A DNA stretch of 64,000 nt. Origin: Paralcaligenes sp. KSB-10. Lineage in GTDB: Bacteria > Pseudomonadota > Gammaproteobacteria > Burkholderiales > Burkholderiaceae_B. Below are positions 1 to 8,650 of this stretch, piece by piece. The translations under genes were made by a program, and so were the position numbers. Where the stretch lies: NCBI RefSeq assembly GCF_021266465.1, contig NZ_CP089848.1, positions 4,092,001 to 4,156,000 of the forward strand, given 5' to 3'. A model generated the notes under the pieces. That model worked only from the letters and a program-made list of their open reading frames with translations. It ran no database searches and was not told the DNA's origin. Position 1 is the stretch's first letter, and each line of letters starts with the position of its first letter.

Positions 1-2
1 TC

Positions 3-83
3 TACGCTTGTTCGCCGCAGGCATCGGCCACTACCGGCGCCGCGCTGCGAGTCGATGGCGGCGTGGTCGACACTATTGCCTGA
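3..83 (+). CDS. C-terminal end of an SDR-family oxidoreductase (partial)
   Basis: The first 80 bases contain the last 26 codons of a gene that begins outside the window. They end in TTGAALRVDGGVVDTIA and a TGA stop. The pattern S-x-x-x-x-x-T-G-x-x-L-x-V-D-G-G is the usual end of classical short-chain dehydrogenases (NAD(P)-dependent Rossmann enzymes), where the VDGG strand closes the sheet. Substrate cannot be judged. The gene converges on the enolase-family gene downstream, with a 58-base gap between them. Confidence 0.7.
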   Translation, partial: YACSPQASATTGAALRVDGGVVDTIA

Positions 84-141
84 TGAGTGTGGCGTAAAGG
101 CCGCCCCTGCGTCTGCGCCCGTTGATTTCCAGGACAGTATC

Positions 142-1308
142 CTACGGCCGTATGCGAAAGCGTTCGATGCGTGTCAGGTCGATTTCGCCGCAGATGCCCG
201 GCGCCTCGGGCAGGCTCACCGCTCCGTCTTCAACCTTGAATTCCAGGCCCAGCTCTTCGCGGAAGGGGTTGGGTTTGGAGTCGATCTCCAGCAGCCCCGG
301 TGCGCCGACGGCGGACAGCACGTGCATTGAAGCCATCTGCCCTATGCCTCCGCCCAGCCAATGAGGGCAATATTTCCGGCCGGCTTCCACAGCCATTTTT
401 CCCACAGCGTAGCAGCCGCTTACGCCTCCCCATTTGCCGATGTCGGGCTGGAATACGTCCAGATAGCCGGCCTGCAGAGCCATATTGAAGTTCGCGCGGC
501 CGCGAAGATTCTCTCCGGCCGCCAGCGGTATTTTGGAGTGTTCCGCCAAGGCCTGCCATTCCCGGTTGGGACGGTCGCAAGCCAGAGGTTCTTCCAGCCA
601 TTCCAGATGATAAGGCGCCAGTTCGCGCACTCGTTTCATCGCTTCGTCCATAGTCCATGCCTGATTGGCATCGACCATCAGCCGTGCTTCGGGTGGGAGC
701 GATTCGCGCAGGGTCCGCAGATTCGCCAGGTCACTCTGTACATCGAAGCCGATCTTGAGCTTGAACGCCCGGTAGCTTTCTTCCCACTTCTGTAAAGCGA
801 CCTCGAGCAGGTCGGGCAGTTCGAGCCCGCTGGCATAAACCGGCACGGTGGGGGCGCCATTGAGAAGGCGCCATAGCGGCCGGCCTGCGCGTCGGGCTAC
901 GAGATCCCAGCAGGCGGTATCGACCGCGGCCACGATCTGGGCAAACGGCCCGCTTTCGCCGCATTGGAGCGCCAGCTTGTGTGTTTTGGCGTCGAGTGTT
1001 TCAAATACTTTGAACGGATGTGGAAAAGGCTGGTCGATCAGCAAGGGCTGCAAGACCGCTCCGATAAGGTTGGCGCGATGTTCCGCACCGTGAGGGGGGA
1101 AATTGCACCATACCTCGCCCCAGCCTTCCTGGCCGGAATGGTCTTCGACCCGGACGATGACTGTCTGCCGGTGCTGCTTTGTACCGAACGAAGAGCGTAT
1201 GGGGCGGTCCGTTGAACAGCGGTAGGCAAAGGCCTCGACCTTTGCGAGGACCAGATCCATCTCTATGCCAGCCAGGCTGGGCAGATCGGTGAATGGGTTT
1301 TCGTGCAT
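142..1308 (-). CDS. Enolase-superfamily sugar-acid dehydratase/racemase (mandelate racemase/muconate lactonizing group)
   Basis: This 388-residue protein has the full enolase-superfamily active site. The K-x-K pair is at K183/K185 (FKLKIG), the metal ligands are D213 (VDANQ), E239 (EEP) and E266 (AGEN), and the base is H316 (CPHW). These enzymes abstract a proton alpha to a carboxylate using Mg2+, usually to dehydrate or epimerise acid sugars. Length is typical. A second Met at residue 17 could be the true start. The gene lies 86 bases downstream of a GntR-type regulator on the same strand, so the two are probably co-transcribed and the regulator probably responds to the substrate. Family assignment is firm; substrate is unknown. 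Confidence 0.88.
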   Translation of the reverse strand: MHENPFTDLPSLAGIEMDLVLAKVEAFAYRCSTDRPIRSSFGTKQHRQTVIVRVEDHSGQEGWGEVWCNFPPHGAEHRANLIGAVLQPLLIDQPFPHPFKVFETLDAKTHKLALQCGESGPFAQIVAAVDTACWDLVARRAGRPLWRLLNGAPTVPVYASGLELPDLLEVALQKWEESYRAFKLKIGFDVQSDLANLRTLRESLPPEARLMVDANQAWTMDEAMKRVRELAPYHLEWLEEPLACDRPNREWQALAEHSKIPLAAGENLRGRANFNMALQAGYLDVFQPDIGKWGGVSGCYAVGKMAVEAGRKYCPHWLGGGIGQMASMHVLSAVGAPGLLEIDSKPNPFREELGLEFKVEDGAVSLPEAPGICGEIDLTRIERFRIRP

Positions 1309-1394
1309 GTCTGTCGGGGTTCTCTTTTGGGTGCGCGGGCTTCAGTTGGGCTTGATGTCCGCGTTGCGAATTACTTTGGAAAATCCGGCTGATT

Positions 1395-2159
1395 TCAGGA
1401 TGCGCACGGCAGCGCAGCGTTGTTGATGTCAAGGTCCATTTGCAGTCGTACAAAGCGCGAGGGATAGGCGATGTGGGCCAGGTGGATGATCCGGCCGTGG
1501 CGATCGAGCACGATACGCCGCACGCGTGCGATGGGGCTGCCCACGGGGATATCCAGATGCAGGGCCACGTGCATATCGGCCGAGGCGATGACCAGCGATT
1601 GGGACGCCGAGGCCAGGTCTTCGTTCATTCGCTCGACAAGCAAAGGCAATACCAATTGGTTTTCGAATTCATGCGGCGCCTGTTCGAACACGTCCATCGC
1701 AACGTAGATATCGATGAGGCAATACGGTACTTTTTCACGGGAATGCACCCGTCGTATGCGTTGGTAGGTGTCGGCCGCCAGCCCTTCGTCGGGCTCGACC
1801 AGGTCGATGCCGGCAACGGGCTCGGACTCGAGCAGTTTGCGAGCCAGGCCTTCGCTGGTGATCAGCAGGTCTTTCCAGCTTGTCGCCAGCCGGAACCAGC
1901 GCTCGTCACCCAGGTTTTTGGCCACGAACGTGCCGCGCCCGCGTCCGCGCGAAATCAAACCCTGGCCGGCCAGGTCGTCCAGCGCCTGGCGTATGGTAAT
2001 TCGCGCGACGCCGTATTCGCTGGCCAGATTGTCGATAGTGGGGATCTGTGCGCCCACGGACCATTCCTGATGCTCGATGCGTGTGCGCATCAAAGTTGCC
2101 ACCTGGTCGTACAAAGGCAGATGGGAGCGCTGGGCCAGGTCGGAAAGGCGAATAGTCAT
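1395..2159 (-). CDS. GntR-family transcriptional regulator, HutC/UTRA type
   Basis: The 254-residue protein has an N-terminal winged helix-turn-helix at about residues 15-85. It contains LASEYGVARITIRQALDDL followed by the wing GRGRGTFV, which is diagnostic of GntR proteins. The C-terminal half (about 95-245) matches the UTRA effector domain of the HutC subfamily, including the R-x-R-R core around RVRRIVLD. It precedes the enolase-family gene on the same strand and probably represses it until a sugar acid or related ligand binds. The ligand is unknown. Confidence 0.9.
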   Translation of the reverse strand: MTIRLSDLAQRSHLPLYDQVATLMRTRIEHQEWSVGAQIPTIDNLASEYGVARITIRQALDDLAGQGLISRGRGRGTFVAKNLGDERWFRLATSWKDLLITSEGLARKLLESEPVAGIDLVEPDEGLAADTYQRIRRVHSREKVPYCLIDIYVAMDVFEQAPHEFENQLVLPLLVERMNEDLASASQSLVIASADMHVALHLDIPVGSPIARVRRIVLDRHGRIIHLAHIAYPSRFVRLQMDLDINNAALPCAS

Positions 2160-2299
2160 AATGACCTAATAATAGGTTTTTAAGACTGAAAGAACAAGCA
2201 CGCGCCAATAGCGCCAGTTGGTTTGCGTGTGGAGAGGGACGTGGCGTGCAGGAGGCGATGGGCGGCGCTGGCGTTTCTTCCCTCGCCCCTGCTGTCGGG

Positions 2300-3100
2300 T
2301 CAGGCTGCGCGGTAGCGCGTGGCCGGCACTTGCCTGGACAGGTTGGGCATAAGCTTCTGGCGGGCTGTTTCGTATGCCTCCCAGTCGGCCAGGTCCGGCA
2401 GCGAAGGGATGGTGACCTGTTCGCCCTGGTCGAGGCCGGCCAGCGCCGCATCCACCATGTCTTCCGCCCGCATGACCATTTCGCTCGGCACGTGCTCGAT
2501 CGGCATGCCGGCAATTTCCCAGAAATCGGTGGCGGTTGCGCCGGGCGCGACCGCCTGGACGCGGATTTTCTTGTCTGCCAGTTCATGGTTCAGCGAACGG
2601 CTGAATGCCAGAACGAATGCCTTGGTGGCGCCGTAGACGCCGTTCAGGATTTCGGGCGCGATGCCGACGATCGAAGCGATATTGATGATCGAGCCGCCTT
2701 CGCGGGCGACGAATCCGGGAACCGCGGCGTAGGTCAGCCGCGTCAGCGCCGTCACGTTCAGATCGATCATGGCGGTCATTTTGTCGATATCGGAGGCAAG
2801 AAGCGGGGCTGTGGCCCCGAGGCCCGCGTTGTTGATCAGCAGGGTGATGCTGGAATCGGTCCGCAGTACGCTTTCGACGCGGGCCAGGTCGGACTTGTCG
2901 CCGAGGTCCGCGGCGATGACTTCGATCGTTTGTCCGGTTTCATCGGCAAGGCGCCGCGCCAGCTTGTCGAGGCGTTCGCGATTGCGTGCCACAAGAATGA
3001 GGTTGTAGCCGCGGCGCGCCAGCCGATCGGCGTAAATCGCACCGATGCCGGAAGATGCTCCTGTTATCAGGGCTGTGCCGCGTTGAGGGTGAGTGGCCAT
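2300..3100 (-). CDS. Short-chain dehydrogenase/reductase
   Basis: A 266-residue classical SDR. The N-terminal cofactor motif GASSGIGAIYA sits at about residues 14-24, NNAG at about 90, the catalytic Ser in INIASIVG, and Y-x-x-x-K as YGATK at about 155. An Arg/Asn-rich segment after beta-2 (VARNRERL) suggests NADP(H). It is transcribed away from the AraC-type regulator, with 143 bases between the starts, so the regulator may control it. The substrate is not deducible. A long antisense ORF covers the same DNA but has no recognisable protein features. Confidence 0.88.
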   Translation of the reverse strand: MATHPQRGTALITGASSGIGAIYADRLARRGYNLILVARNRERLDKLARRLADETGQTIEVIAADLGDKSDLARVESVLRTDSSITLLINNAGLGATAPLLASDIDKMTAMIDLNVTALTRLTYAAVPGFVAREGGSIINIASIVGIAPEILNGVYGATKAFVLAFSRSLNHELADKKIRVQAVAPGATATDFWEIAGMPIEHVPSEMVMRAEDMVDAALAGLDQGEQVTIPSLPDLADWEAYETARQKLMPNLSRQVPATRYRAA

Positions 3101-3181
3101 GTTTTTTCCTTTGCCGGGTTGAGTCGACGCCGGAAGCGGCGTCTCGGAATAGAAAGGATAAGTGCCGCGGTGATTGTCTCA

Positions 3182-3211
3182 AATGTCATATATACAACGT
3201 TTTAGGACATT
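3182..3211. promoter_or_regulatory. Candidate operator between the divergent SDR and GlxA-type regulator genes
   Basis: In the 143-base divergent intergenic region an inverted repeat AATGTC (3182-3187) and GACATT (3206-3211) is separated by 18 bases of AT-rich DNA. The start of the regulator lies 32 bases downstream. The arrangement suits a dimeric regulator acting on one or both genes. It was seen by eye only; the binding protein is inferred from proximity. Confidence 0.35.
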
Positions 3212-3243
3212 GCTATTATGAGGATATCGTCAGGAGCCATCTC

Positions 3244-4182
3244 ATGCAAAGCATAGGTTTTGTTGTTTTCCCGAATTTCCAGGTCATGGGTTTTGCCGCC
3301 ATCACCGTTTTCGAAGTCGCCAACTTTGTCGCCCAGGAGACCGTCTACAGCGTGAGTCTGCTGTCCGAGCAGGGCGGGCTGGTTCGCTCCTCGGCGGGTT
3401 TTTCCGTCGAAACCGAAGCCTTCGACGGAAAAGTCTTTGACACCGTCATCATCGGAGCCGGCGCACAGATCGAACCCTCGGCACCGGCATTGCTGGATTT
3501 CGTGCGCCGTTCCATGCAAACTTCCAGGCGCGTTGCGGCGCCCTGCACCGGGGCATTTGTCTTGGCCGAAGCCGGTGTCCTGAACGGCCGCCGGGCCACC
3601 ACGCACTGGTTTTTCGCGCGCCAGCTCCAGAAGCGTTTCCCCCGTCTGAAGGTGGAGGAGGATCGCATCTTCATCATCGACGGTCCTGTCTGGACATCGG
3701 CCGGCATGACTGCCGGCATCGACCTGGCCCTGGCCATGGTCGAGAAGGATCTCGGGCCGGAAGTCGCCCGTTCGGTGGCCCGCAAATTGGTTGTGTATCA
3801 TCGCCGCGCGGGCGGCCAGTCGCAGTTCTCGGCGCTGCTGGAACTGGAACCCAAATCGGACCGCATCCAGAAGGCGCTGGATTTCGCCAAACAGAATCTG
3901 CGAAGCACGCTATCGGTGGACGATCTGGCCGATGCCGCAAACCTGAGCCCGCGCCAGTTCAGCCGCGCCTTCCGGGCGGAAACGGGCCAGTCGCCCGCCA
4001 AGGCGGTCGAGAACCTGCGTGTGGAAACTGCGCGACTGCTGATGGAGCAGGGCCGTCTTTCGATGGACGTGATTGCCGATGAAACCGGCTTCGTCGATCG
4101 CGAGCGCATGCGCCGCGCCTTTTTGCGGGCCTTTGGCCAGCCGCCCCAGACGGTGCGCCGCAATGCCAGGATAGGGGCGTGA
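3244..4182 (+). CDS. GlxA/FtrA-type AraC-family regulator with DJ-1/PfpI-like sensor domain
   Basis: A 312-residue protein starting at MQSIGFVVFPNF. The N-terminal domain (about 1-190) is a class I glutamine-amidotransferase/DJ-1 fold with the nucleophile-elbow-like sequence APCTGAFVLAEAG. The C-terminal 100 residues form an AraC double helix-turn-helix (TLSVDDLADAANLSPRQFSRAFRAETG, then IADETGFVDRERMRRAF). Such proteins are transcription factors in which the DJ-1 domain senses a small molecule. The in-frame extension upstream to 3055 reads through the divergent promoter and was rejected. It is divergent from the SDR gene, which is its most likely target. Confidence 0.9.
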   Translation: MQSIGFVVFPNFQVMGFAAITVFEVANFVAQETVYSVSLLSEQGGLVRSSAGFSVETEAFDGKVFDTVIIGAGAQIEPSAPALLDFVRRSMQTSRRVAAPCTGAFVLAEAGVLNGRRATTHWFFARQLQKRFPRLKVEEDRIFIIDGPVWTSAGMTAGIDLALAMVEKDLGPEVARSVARKLVVYHRRAGGQSQFSALLELEPKSDRIQKALDFAKQNLRSTLSVDDLADAANLSPRQFSRAFRAETGQSPAKAVENLRVETARLLMEQGRLSMDVIADETGFVDRERMRRAFLRAFGQPPQTVRRNARIGA

Positions 4183-4230
4183 GTGGTCAAACACCGCCTA
4201 TGCGTTGACGCGCGGCTCCTCAGCCAGGAG

Positions 4231-4731
4231 TCAGGCCGCGGTTTGCGGGGCCTGATCGCTTTCCAGCGCCAGCAGCCGTTTTTTGGTCATGAGGCCGCCG
4301 GCAAACCCGGTCAGGTTGCCCGAGGCGCCGATAACCCGATGGCACGGCGCGATAATCGAAATCGGATTTCTGCCGTTGGCCGCGCCAACCGCCCGCACCG
4401 CGCTCGCGTGGCCGATCTGCGCCGCGATTTCGCTGTAGCTGCGCGTTTCTCCAAATGGAATAGTCAGCAGCGCCGCCCAGACTTTCTTTTGAAACTCGGT
4501 TCCGGCAAACTCCAGCTCAAGCTCGAAACGGTTTCGTTTCCCGGCGAAATACTCATTCAATTGCCGTTCGGTATCGAGCAGGACCGGATTATTCACCTCT
4601 TCGGTCATGGGGCCCAGCCGTACCCGGTTCGGCTTATCGTGCTCCCACAAAATGGCGCAGAGCTTTGCGTCATTGGCTACCAGCTTCAATTGCCCGACGG
4701 GCGAATCCATCGTTTTATATGCGTATGCCAT
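4231..4731 (-). CDS. ogt: Methylated-DNA--[protein]-cysteine S-methyltransferase
   Basis: The 166-residue product carries the suicide-enzyme signature PCHRVIG with the acceptor Cys, preceded by the helix-turn-helix region EIAAQIGHASAVRAVGAANGRNP. It transfers the methyl group of O6-methylguanine (or O4-methylthymine) to its own cysteine, directly repairing alkylated DNA. The start at 4731 (MAYAYKTMDS) is favoured over the longer ORF because AAGGAG lies 8 bases upstream on the minus strand. The length fits the stand-alone Ogt/MGMT type, without the Ada regulatory domain. It converges with the GlxA-type regulator. Confidence 0.93.
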   Translation of the reverse strand: MAYAYKTMDSPVGQLKLVANDAKLCAILWEHDKPNRVRLGPMTEEVNNPVLLDTERQLNEYFAGKRNRFELELEFAGTEFQKKVWAALLTIPFGETRSYSEIAAQIGHASAVRAVGAANGRNPISIIAPCHRVIGASGNLTGFAGGLMTKKRLLALESDQAPQTAA

Positions 4732-4864
4732 TTTCCGACTCCTTGCGGTTAAAGAATACATCGGTCAGGGGCAATTTAAATCTTCGATGGCTTCAAGACA
4801 CTCCGGCTCTTGCGTTTGAATTCCCGCTGCGCCCGGACTCCCCGGCCGCTTCATGGTTGGGGTT

Positions 4865-5839
4865 TCACGCCTTCATCAGCGGATGAAAGCACGCGGCATC
4901 GCGTCCGGGAGAAACCTCCTTCAGCACAGGCACCTGAGCACGGCAGTCGGCCTGGGCTGCCGCGCAGCGCGGGTGGTAGGTGCAGCCTGGGGGCAGGTTC
5001 GTGGGCGCGGGTATCTCGCCGGTGATCCTGCTCAGGGTAATGCGTGCGGCCGGGTCGGGTACGGGCGAGCAATCCCGCAGCACCCTGCTATACGGATGCA
5101 AAGGAGAGTCCAGAACCTGCGCCGTATTGCCCCGCTCGACGATGCGGCCAAGGTACATGACGCAGACCTCGTCGCAGAAATGCCTGACTACGCCCAGGTC
5201 GTGCGATACAAACACGAAAGACAGGCGTCGTTCCCGCTTAAGGCGCTCCAATAGTTGCAGTATCTGTGCCTGCACGGATACATCGAGAGCCGACACGGGC
5301 TCATCGGCCACAATCAGCTCCGGATCGAGCACCAGGGCTCGCGCTATACCGATACGCTGGCGTTGGCCGCCGGAGAATTCATGGGGGTAGCGATCCAGCG
5401 ACGTGTGCGGCAAGCCCACTTCATCCAGTGTCCGGCCGATGCGTGCGTCGATTTCACGTGAAGTCCCCAATTTGTGCACACGCAAGGGCTCCGAGAGCGT
5501 CTGGCGTACCGTAAGCCTGGGGTTCAAAGAGGCGAAAGGGTCCTGGAACACAATTTGAATGCGTTGGCGCAATGTGCGCATCTGCGCCGAATTGGCATTG
5601 CGCAGCTCGATGCCATCGAACAGGATGGAGCCTTCGTCGGGTTCGACCAGGCGCAGCAGTGTGCGTGCCACCGTGGATTTACCGCAGCCCGATTCTCCCA
5701 CCAGGCCCACGGATTGACCTCGCTCCACATCGAACGATACATGGTTGACGGCCCGGACTATCTGCTTCGGCCCGCCCAATGGGCCGCCGCCGCTTTCAAA
5801 GCGCTTGACCAGGTTCTTGACTTGCAAGAGGGCGCTCAT
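4865..5839 (-). CDS. Dipeptide/opine-type ABC transporter, second ATPase (DppF/OppF-like)
   Basis: A 324-residue ATPase with Walker A GESGCGKST, Q-loop, signature LSGGQRQRIGIARAL and Walker B LIVADEP. The C-terminal oligopeptide-transporter extension contains a cysteine cluster (PGCTYHPRCAAAQADCR) typical of DppF/OppF. The start at 5839 (MSALLQVKNLVKR) overlaps the stop of the upstream ATPase gene by ATGA, so the longer in-frame extension was rejected. It is the last gene of the minus-strand operon that starts at 12590. It energises import through the two permeases encoded upstream. Confidence 0.93.
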   Translation of the reverse strand: MSALLQVKNLVKRFESGGGPLGGPKQIVRAVNHVSFDVERGQSVGLVGESGCGKSTVARTLLRLVEPDEGSILFDGIELRNANSAQMRTLRQRIQIVFQDPFASLNPRLTVRQTLSEPLRVHKLGTSREIDARIGRTLDEVGLPHTSLDRYPHEFSGGQRQRIGIARALVLDPELIVADEPVSALDVSVQAQILQLLERLKRERRLSFVFVSHDLGVVRHFCDEVCVMYLGRIVERGNTAQVLDSPLHPYSRVLRDCSPVPDPAARITLSRITGEIPAPTNLPPGCTYHPRCAAAQADCRAQVPVLKEVSPGRDAACFHPLMKA

Positions 5840-6834
5840 GCCTGTTCTCCCGATTGGCGTGCACGCACAAAGCAGCGCACTTGGTGTCGTCCGTCTGCCA
5901 GCGTGGCCAGCGGTGGATGTTCCGCTTCGCAGATGCTTTCGCGCAGCGGGCAGCGCGCCGCAAAGGTACATCCTTCGGGCATGGCGCTGATCGCCGGCAC
6001 GCTGCCGGGTATGGGCTGCAAGGAGATCGAGTCGGTATCCACGCGCGGCATGGCATGCAGAAGCGCTTCGGTGTAGGGGTGGGTGGGGTGGGCGAACAGG
6101 GTGTCGGCATCGGCCAGTTCCACGATCTCTCCGCCGTACATGACGGCAACCCGGTCGGCGATTTGCGCCACGACCCCGAGGTTGTGTGTGATAAACACAA
6201 CCGACATGCCATATGCCTGCCTCAAATCGTCCAGCAAGGTCAGGATCTGCGCTTGTATGGTGACATCGAGCGCCGTGGTCGGTTCATCGGCCAGCAACAC
6301 TTTGGGGCGACAGGCAAGCGCCATTGCAATCATGACGCGTTGGCGCATGCCGCCCGAGAATTGGTGCGGATAATCTTTAAAGCGTTGGGCCGCCGCGGGA
6401 ATCTTCACTTCCTCCAGAACCTCCAGCGCAATCTTGCGGGCCTCTTTCCAGCCCAGTTTTCTATGCTGGCGCACGGCTTCGGCAATTTGATCGCCTATGG
6501 TCATGGTGGGGTTGAGCGAGGTCATGGGCTCTTGGAAGATCATGGCGATGTCGTTGCCGCGCACGGCTGCCATCCGGCTCTCGGAAAGCCCGGTCAAGTC
6601 TTTGCCTTCCAGCAATACCTGGCCGCCGCCATGCCGCGCTCCCGAGCTTGGCATCAGGCGCAGTATGGACAATGCCGTCACGCTCTTGCCGCTGCCCGAC
6701 TCACCCACGATGGCCAGGGTTTCGTTCTTGGCGACCGACAGCGACACGCCACGCACGGCGGCATGCCAGGTTCCGCCGATGCGGAACTCGGTGCGCAGGT
6801 CGCGTAGCTCCAGTGATGGGGTTTCTGTGGCCAT
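5836..6834 (-). CDS. Dipeptide/opine-type ABC transporter, first ATPase (DppD/OppD-like)
   Basis: A 332-residue ATPase starting at MATETPSLELRDL, with Walker A GESGSGKSV, the signature FSGGMRQRVMIAMAL, Walker B KVLLADEP and the C-terminal cysteine cluster EGCTFAARCPLRESIC. In the Dpp/Opp/Ni families DppD and DppF form an ATPase heterodimer, and the order permease-permease-ATPase-ATPase seen here is standard. The first codon lies 2 bases past the stop of the permease gene upstream; the longer extension to 7068 lies inside that permease gene and was rejected. Confidence 0.93.
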   Translation of the reverse strand: MATETPSLELRDLRTEFRIGGTWHAAVRGVSLSVAKNETLAIVGESGSGKSVTALSILRLMPSSGARHGGGQVLLEGKDLTGLSESRMAAVRGNDIAMIFQEPMTSLNPTMTIGDQIAEAVRQHRKLGWKEARKIALEVLEEVKIPAAAQRFKDYPHQFSGGMRQRVMIAMALACRPKVLLADEPTTALDVTIQAQILTLLDDLRQAYGMSVVFITHNLGVVAQIADRVAVMYGGEIVELADADTLFAHPTHPYTEALLHAMPRVDTDSISLQPIPGSVPAISAMPEGCTFAARCPLRESICEAEHPPLATLADGRHQVRCFVRARQSGEQA

Positions 6835-6836
6835 GT

Positions 6837-7712
6837 TTACTCCGAACGTAGCTTGGGGTCGATGGCGTCGCGCAAGGCATCGCCCAGAAGGTTCAAGGCC
6901 AGCACTGTCAGCAGGATCGCCAGGCTGGGGAATACAGTCAGCCACCATGCATCCAGGATGTGCTCGAAGCCTTCCCGTATCATGCTGCCCCAGGTCGCGG
7001 TTGGAGGTGGTACGCCCAAACCGATGAAGCTCAATGACGCTTCGGTACGTATTGCCGAGGCCATCCACAGCGAGCCCAGGACGATGACATCTGAAATCAT
7101 GTTGGGCACGATATGCACACCCATGAGGCGCAGCGGGCCGTAGCCCAGCGCACGCCCCGCTTCGATGAAGTCACGGTTCTTGAGTGCGATGGTTGGCGCG
7201 CGCGCCACTCGCACGAACGGCGCTATTTCGGTGATGGCAATCGCGATAATCAGGTTTTCCAGGCTTGCGCCGAGCATCGCCGCCACCATCAGGCCCAACA
7301 CCAGAGTGGGAAAGGACAGAAGCACGTCCACTAGGCCCATTACCAGGCGATCGAACAGGCCGCCCAGGTAGCCGGCCAGGACGCCCAGGCAGGAACCTAT
7401 GGTCATGGCGATGAGGATGGCAACAAAGCCCACCAGGAGTGAAACGCGCGAGCCATAGATCATGCGCGAGAGCACATCCCGACCATAGCTGTCGGTGCCG
7501 AGCCAGAACTCGGAAGAAGGGGGCTCCAGGCGGGAAACAATATGCTGTTTCAACGGGTCGTGCGGAGCAAGCCAAGGCGCGAAAATTGCCACCAGAACAA
7601 TGGCAAGCAGCAGGCCCAGCCCGATCCAGGATAGGCGGTTGCGGCGCAGTGCGGCCCAGAGGGCGTTGGAGCGCGGCGCGGCCGGCGCGGCGGCGGTAGC
7701 TATTGCAGTCAT
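6837..7712 (-). CDS. Dipeptide/opine-type ABC transporter, permease (DppC-like)
   Basis: A 291-residue inner-membrane permease. The N-terminus has the OppC_N segment (WAALRRNRLSWIGLGLLLAI) and the LAPHDP motif, then the GTDSYGRDVLSRMIYGSRVSL sequence characteristic of DppC. About six transmembrane segments follow, with the EAA loop EAGRALGYGPLRLMGVHIVPN that contacts the ATPases. The start at 7712 overlaps the end of the DppB-like gene by ATGA. It would form the translocation pore with the next protein. Confidence 0.92.
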   Translation of the reverse strand: MTAIATAAAPAAPRSNALWAALRRNRLSWIGLGLLLAIVLVAIFAPWLAPHDPLKQHIVSRLEPPSSEFWLGTDSYGRDVLSRMIYGSRVSLLVGFVAILIAMTIGSCLGVLAGYLGGLFDRLVMGLVDVLLSFPTLVLGLMVAAMLGASLENLIIAIAITEIAPFVRVARAPTIALKNRDFIEAGRALGYGPLRLMGVHIVPNMISDVIVLGSLWMASAIRTEASLSFIGLGVPPPTATWGSMIREGFEHILDAWWLTVFPSLAILLTVLALNLLGDALRDAIDPKLRSE

Positions 7713-8650
7713 TGATACTTTACCCTTGGGTCGACGAGCCCGTATATCAGGTCGGTCGCAAGATTGACGAAAATCACGCACGAGGCGAACACGATCATCA
7801 GGCCCTGCAGTAGGGTGTAGTCGCGTACGTTCAGAGCGCCCAGGATCAACTTGCCCAGGCCTGGGCGGTTGAACACGATCTCGGTCAGGACGGAATTGCC
7901 GATCAGTGTCCCGAAATACAGGCCAATCACGGTCACGATGGGAATCAGCGCATTGCGCAAGCCGTGGCGAACGATCAGGCGCAAAGGGCGTATTCCCTTG
8001 GCGCGCGCGGTGCGGATGTAATCCTCGCCCATCACGCCGAGCATGGACGAGCGCGTTACGCGCATGACGTAGGCCATCATGATCAAGCCCAGGTTGAACG
8101 CCGGCAAGGCGAGGTTGAGTAGCAGATCCTTCCAGCTGTTTGTCGTGACATGGCTGATGACCGGGAACCATTTGAGCTGAATGGCAAAGACCAGCAGCAT
8201 GAGGATGGCCGAGACAAAGGCCGGGAAGGAGAGTCCGGTCAATGACAACAGGCGGCCCAGGTAGTCGGGCCATGCGTTGCGCCGCAGTGCCGCCCACACG
8301 CCCAGCGGAAGGCCCAGGATCGTGCCTATCAGAATGGCCGAAGCCGTCAGTTGCAGTGTCCAGGGCAGCACCGCCGCCACTTCCTGCAGCACAGGCCTGC
8401 CCGTGGACATTGAAACCCCCAGGTTGCCGGACAGCACATTGCCCAGGAAATTCAAGTATTGCTCGTGCAGGGGCAGGTTCAGGCCCAATTGCAATCGCAG
8501 CGCCCGCAGCGCCTCGGCGCTTGCATGGTCGCCGAGCATGACCGCGGCGGGATCGCCCGGCACCAGCCGCACCAGAATGAACACGGCCGTCAACATGGCC
8601 AGCAAGGTCGGTATGGCTTGCAACAGCCGTTTGATGGTAAAGCGTATCAT
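7709..8650 (-). CDS. Dipeptide/opine-type ABC transporter, permease (DppB-like)
   Basis: A 313-residue permease beginning MIRFTIKRLLQAIPTLLAML, the usual DppB/NikB opening. The conserved LVPGDPAAVMLGD segment follows, then six predicted membrane helices and the EAA-like loop RTARAKGIRPLRLIVRHGLRNAL. It overlaps its neighbours on both sides by ATGA. The linked oxidoreductase genes suggest the imported substrate is an opine, imino acid or N-alkylated amino acid rather than an ordinary dipeptide; that is inference from context. Confidence 0.93.
   Translation of the reverse strand: MIRFTIKRLLQAIPTLLAMLTAVFILVRLVPGDPAAVMLGDHASAEALRALRLQLGLNLPLHEQYLNFLGNVLSGNLGVSMSTGRPVLQEVAAVLPWTLQLTASAILIGTILGLPLGVWAALRRNAWPDYLGRLLSLTGLSFPAFVSAILMLLVFAIQLKWFPVISHVTTNSWKDLLLNLALPAFNLGLIMMAYVMRVTRSSMLGVMGEDYIRTARAKGIRPLRLIVRHGLRNALIPIVTVIGLYFGTLIGNSVLTEIVFNRPGLGKLILGALNVRDYTLLQGLMIVFASCVIFVNLATDLIYGLVDPRVKYQ

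Noticed and set aside
2246-3205. Long plus-strand ORF (319 codons) over the SDR gene
   Set aside because: It is antisense to a gene with complete SDR motifs, has no domain features and is explained by high GC third positions.
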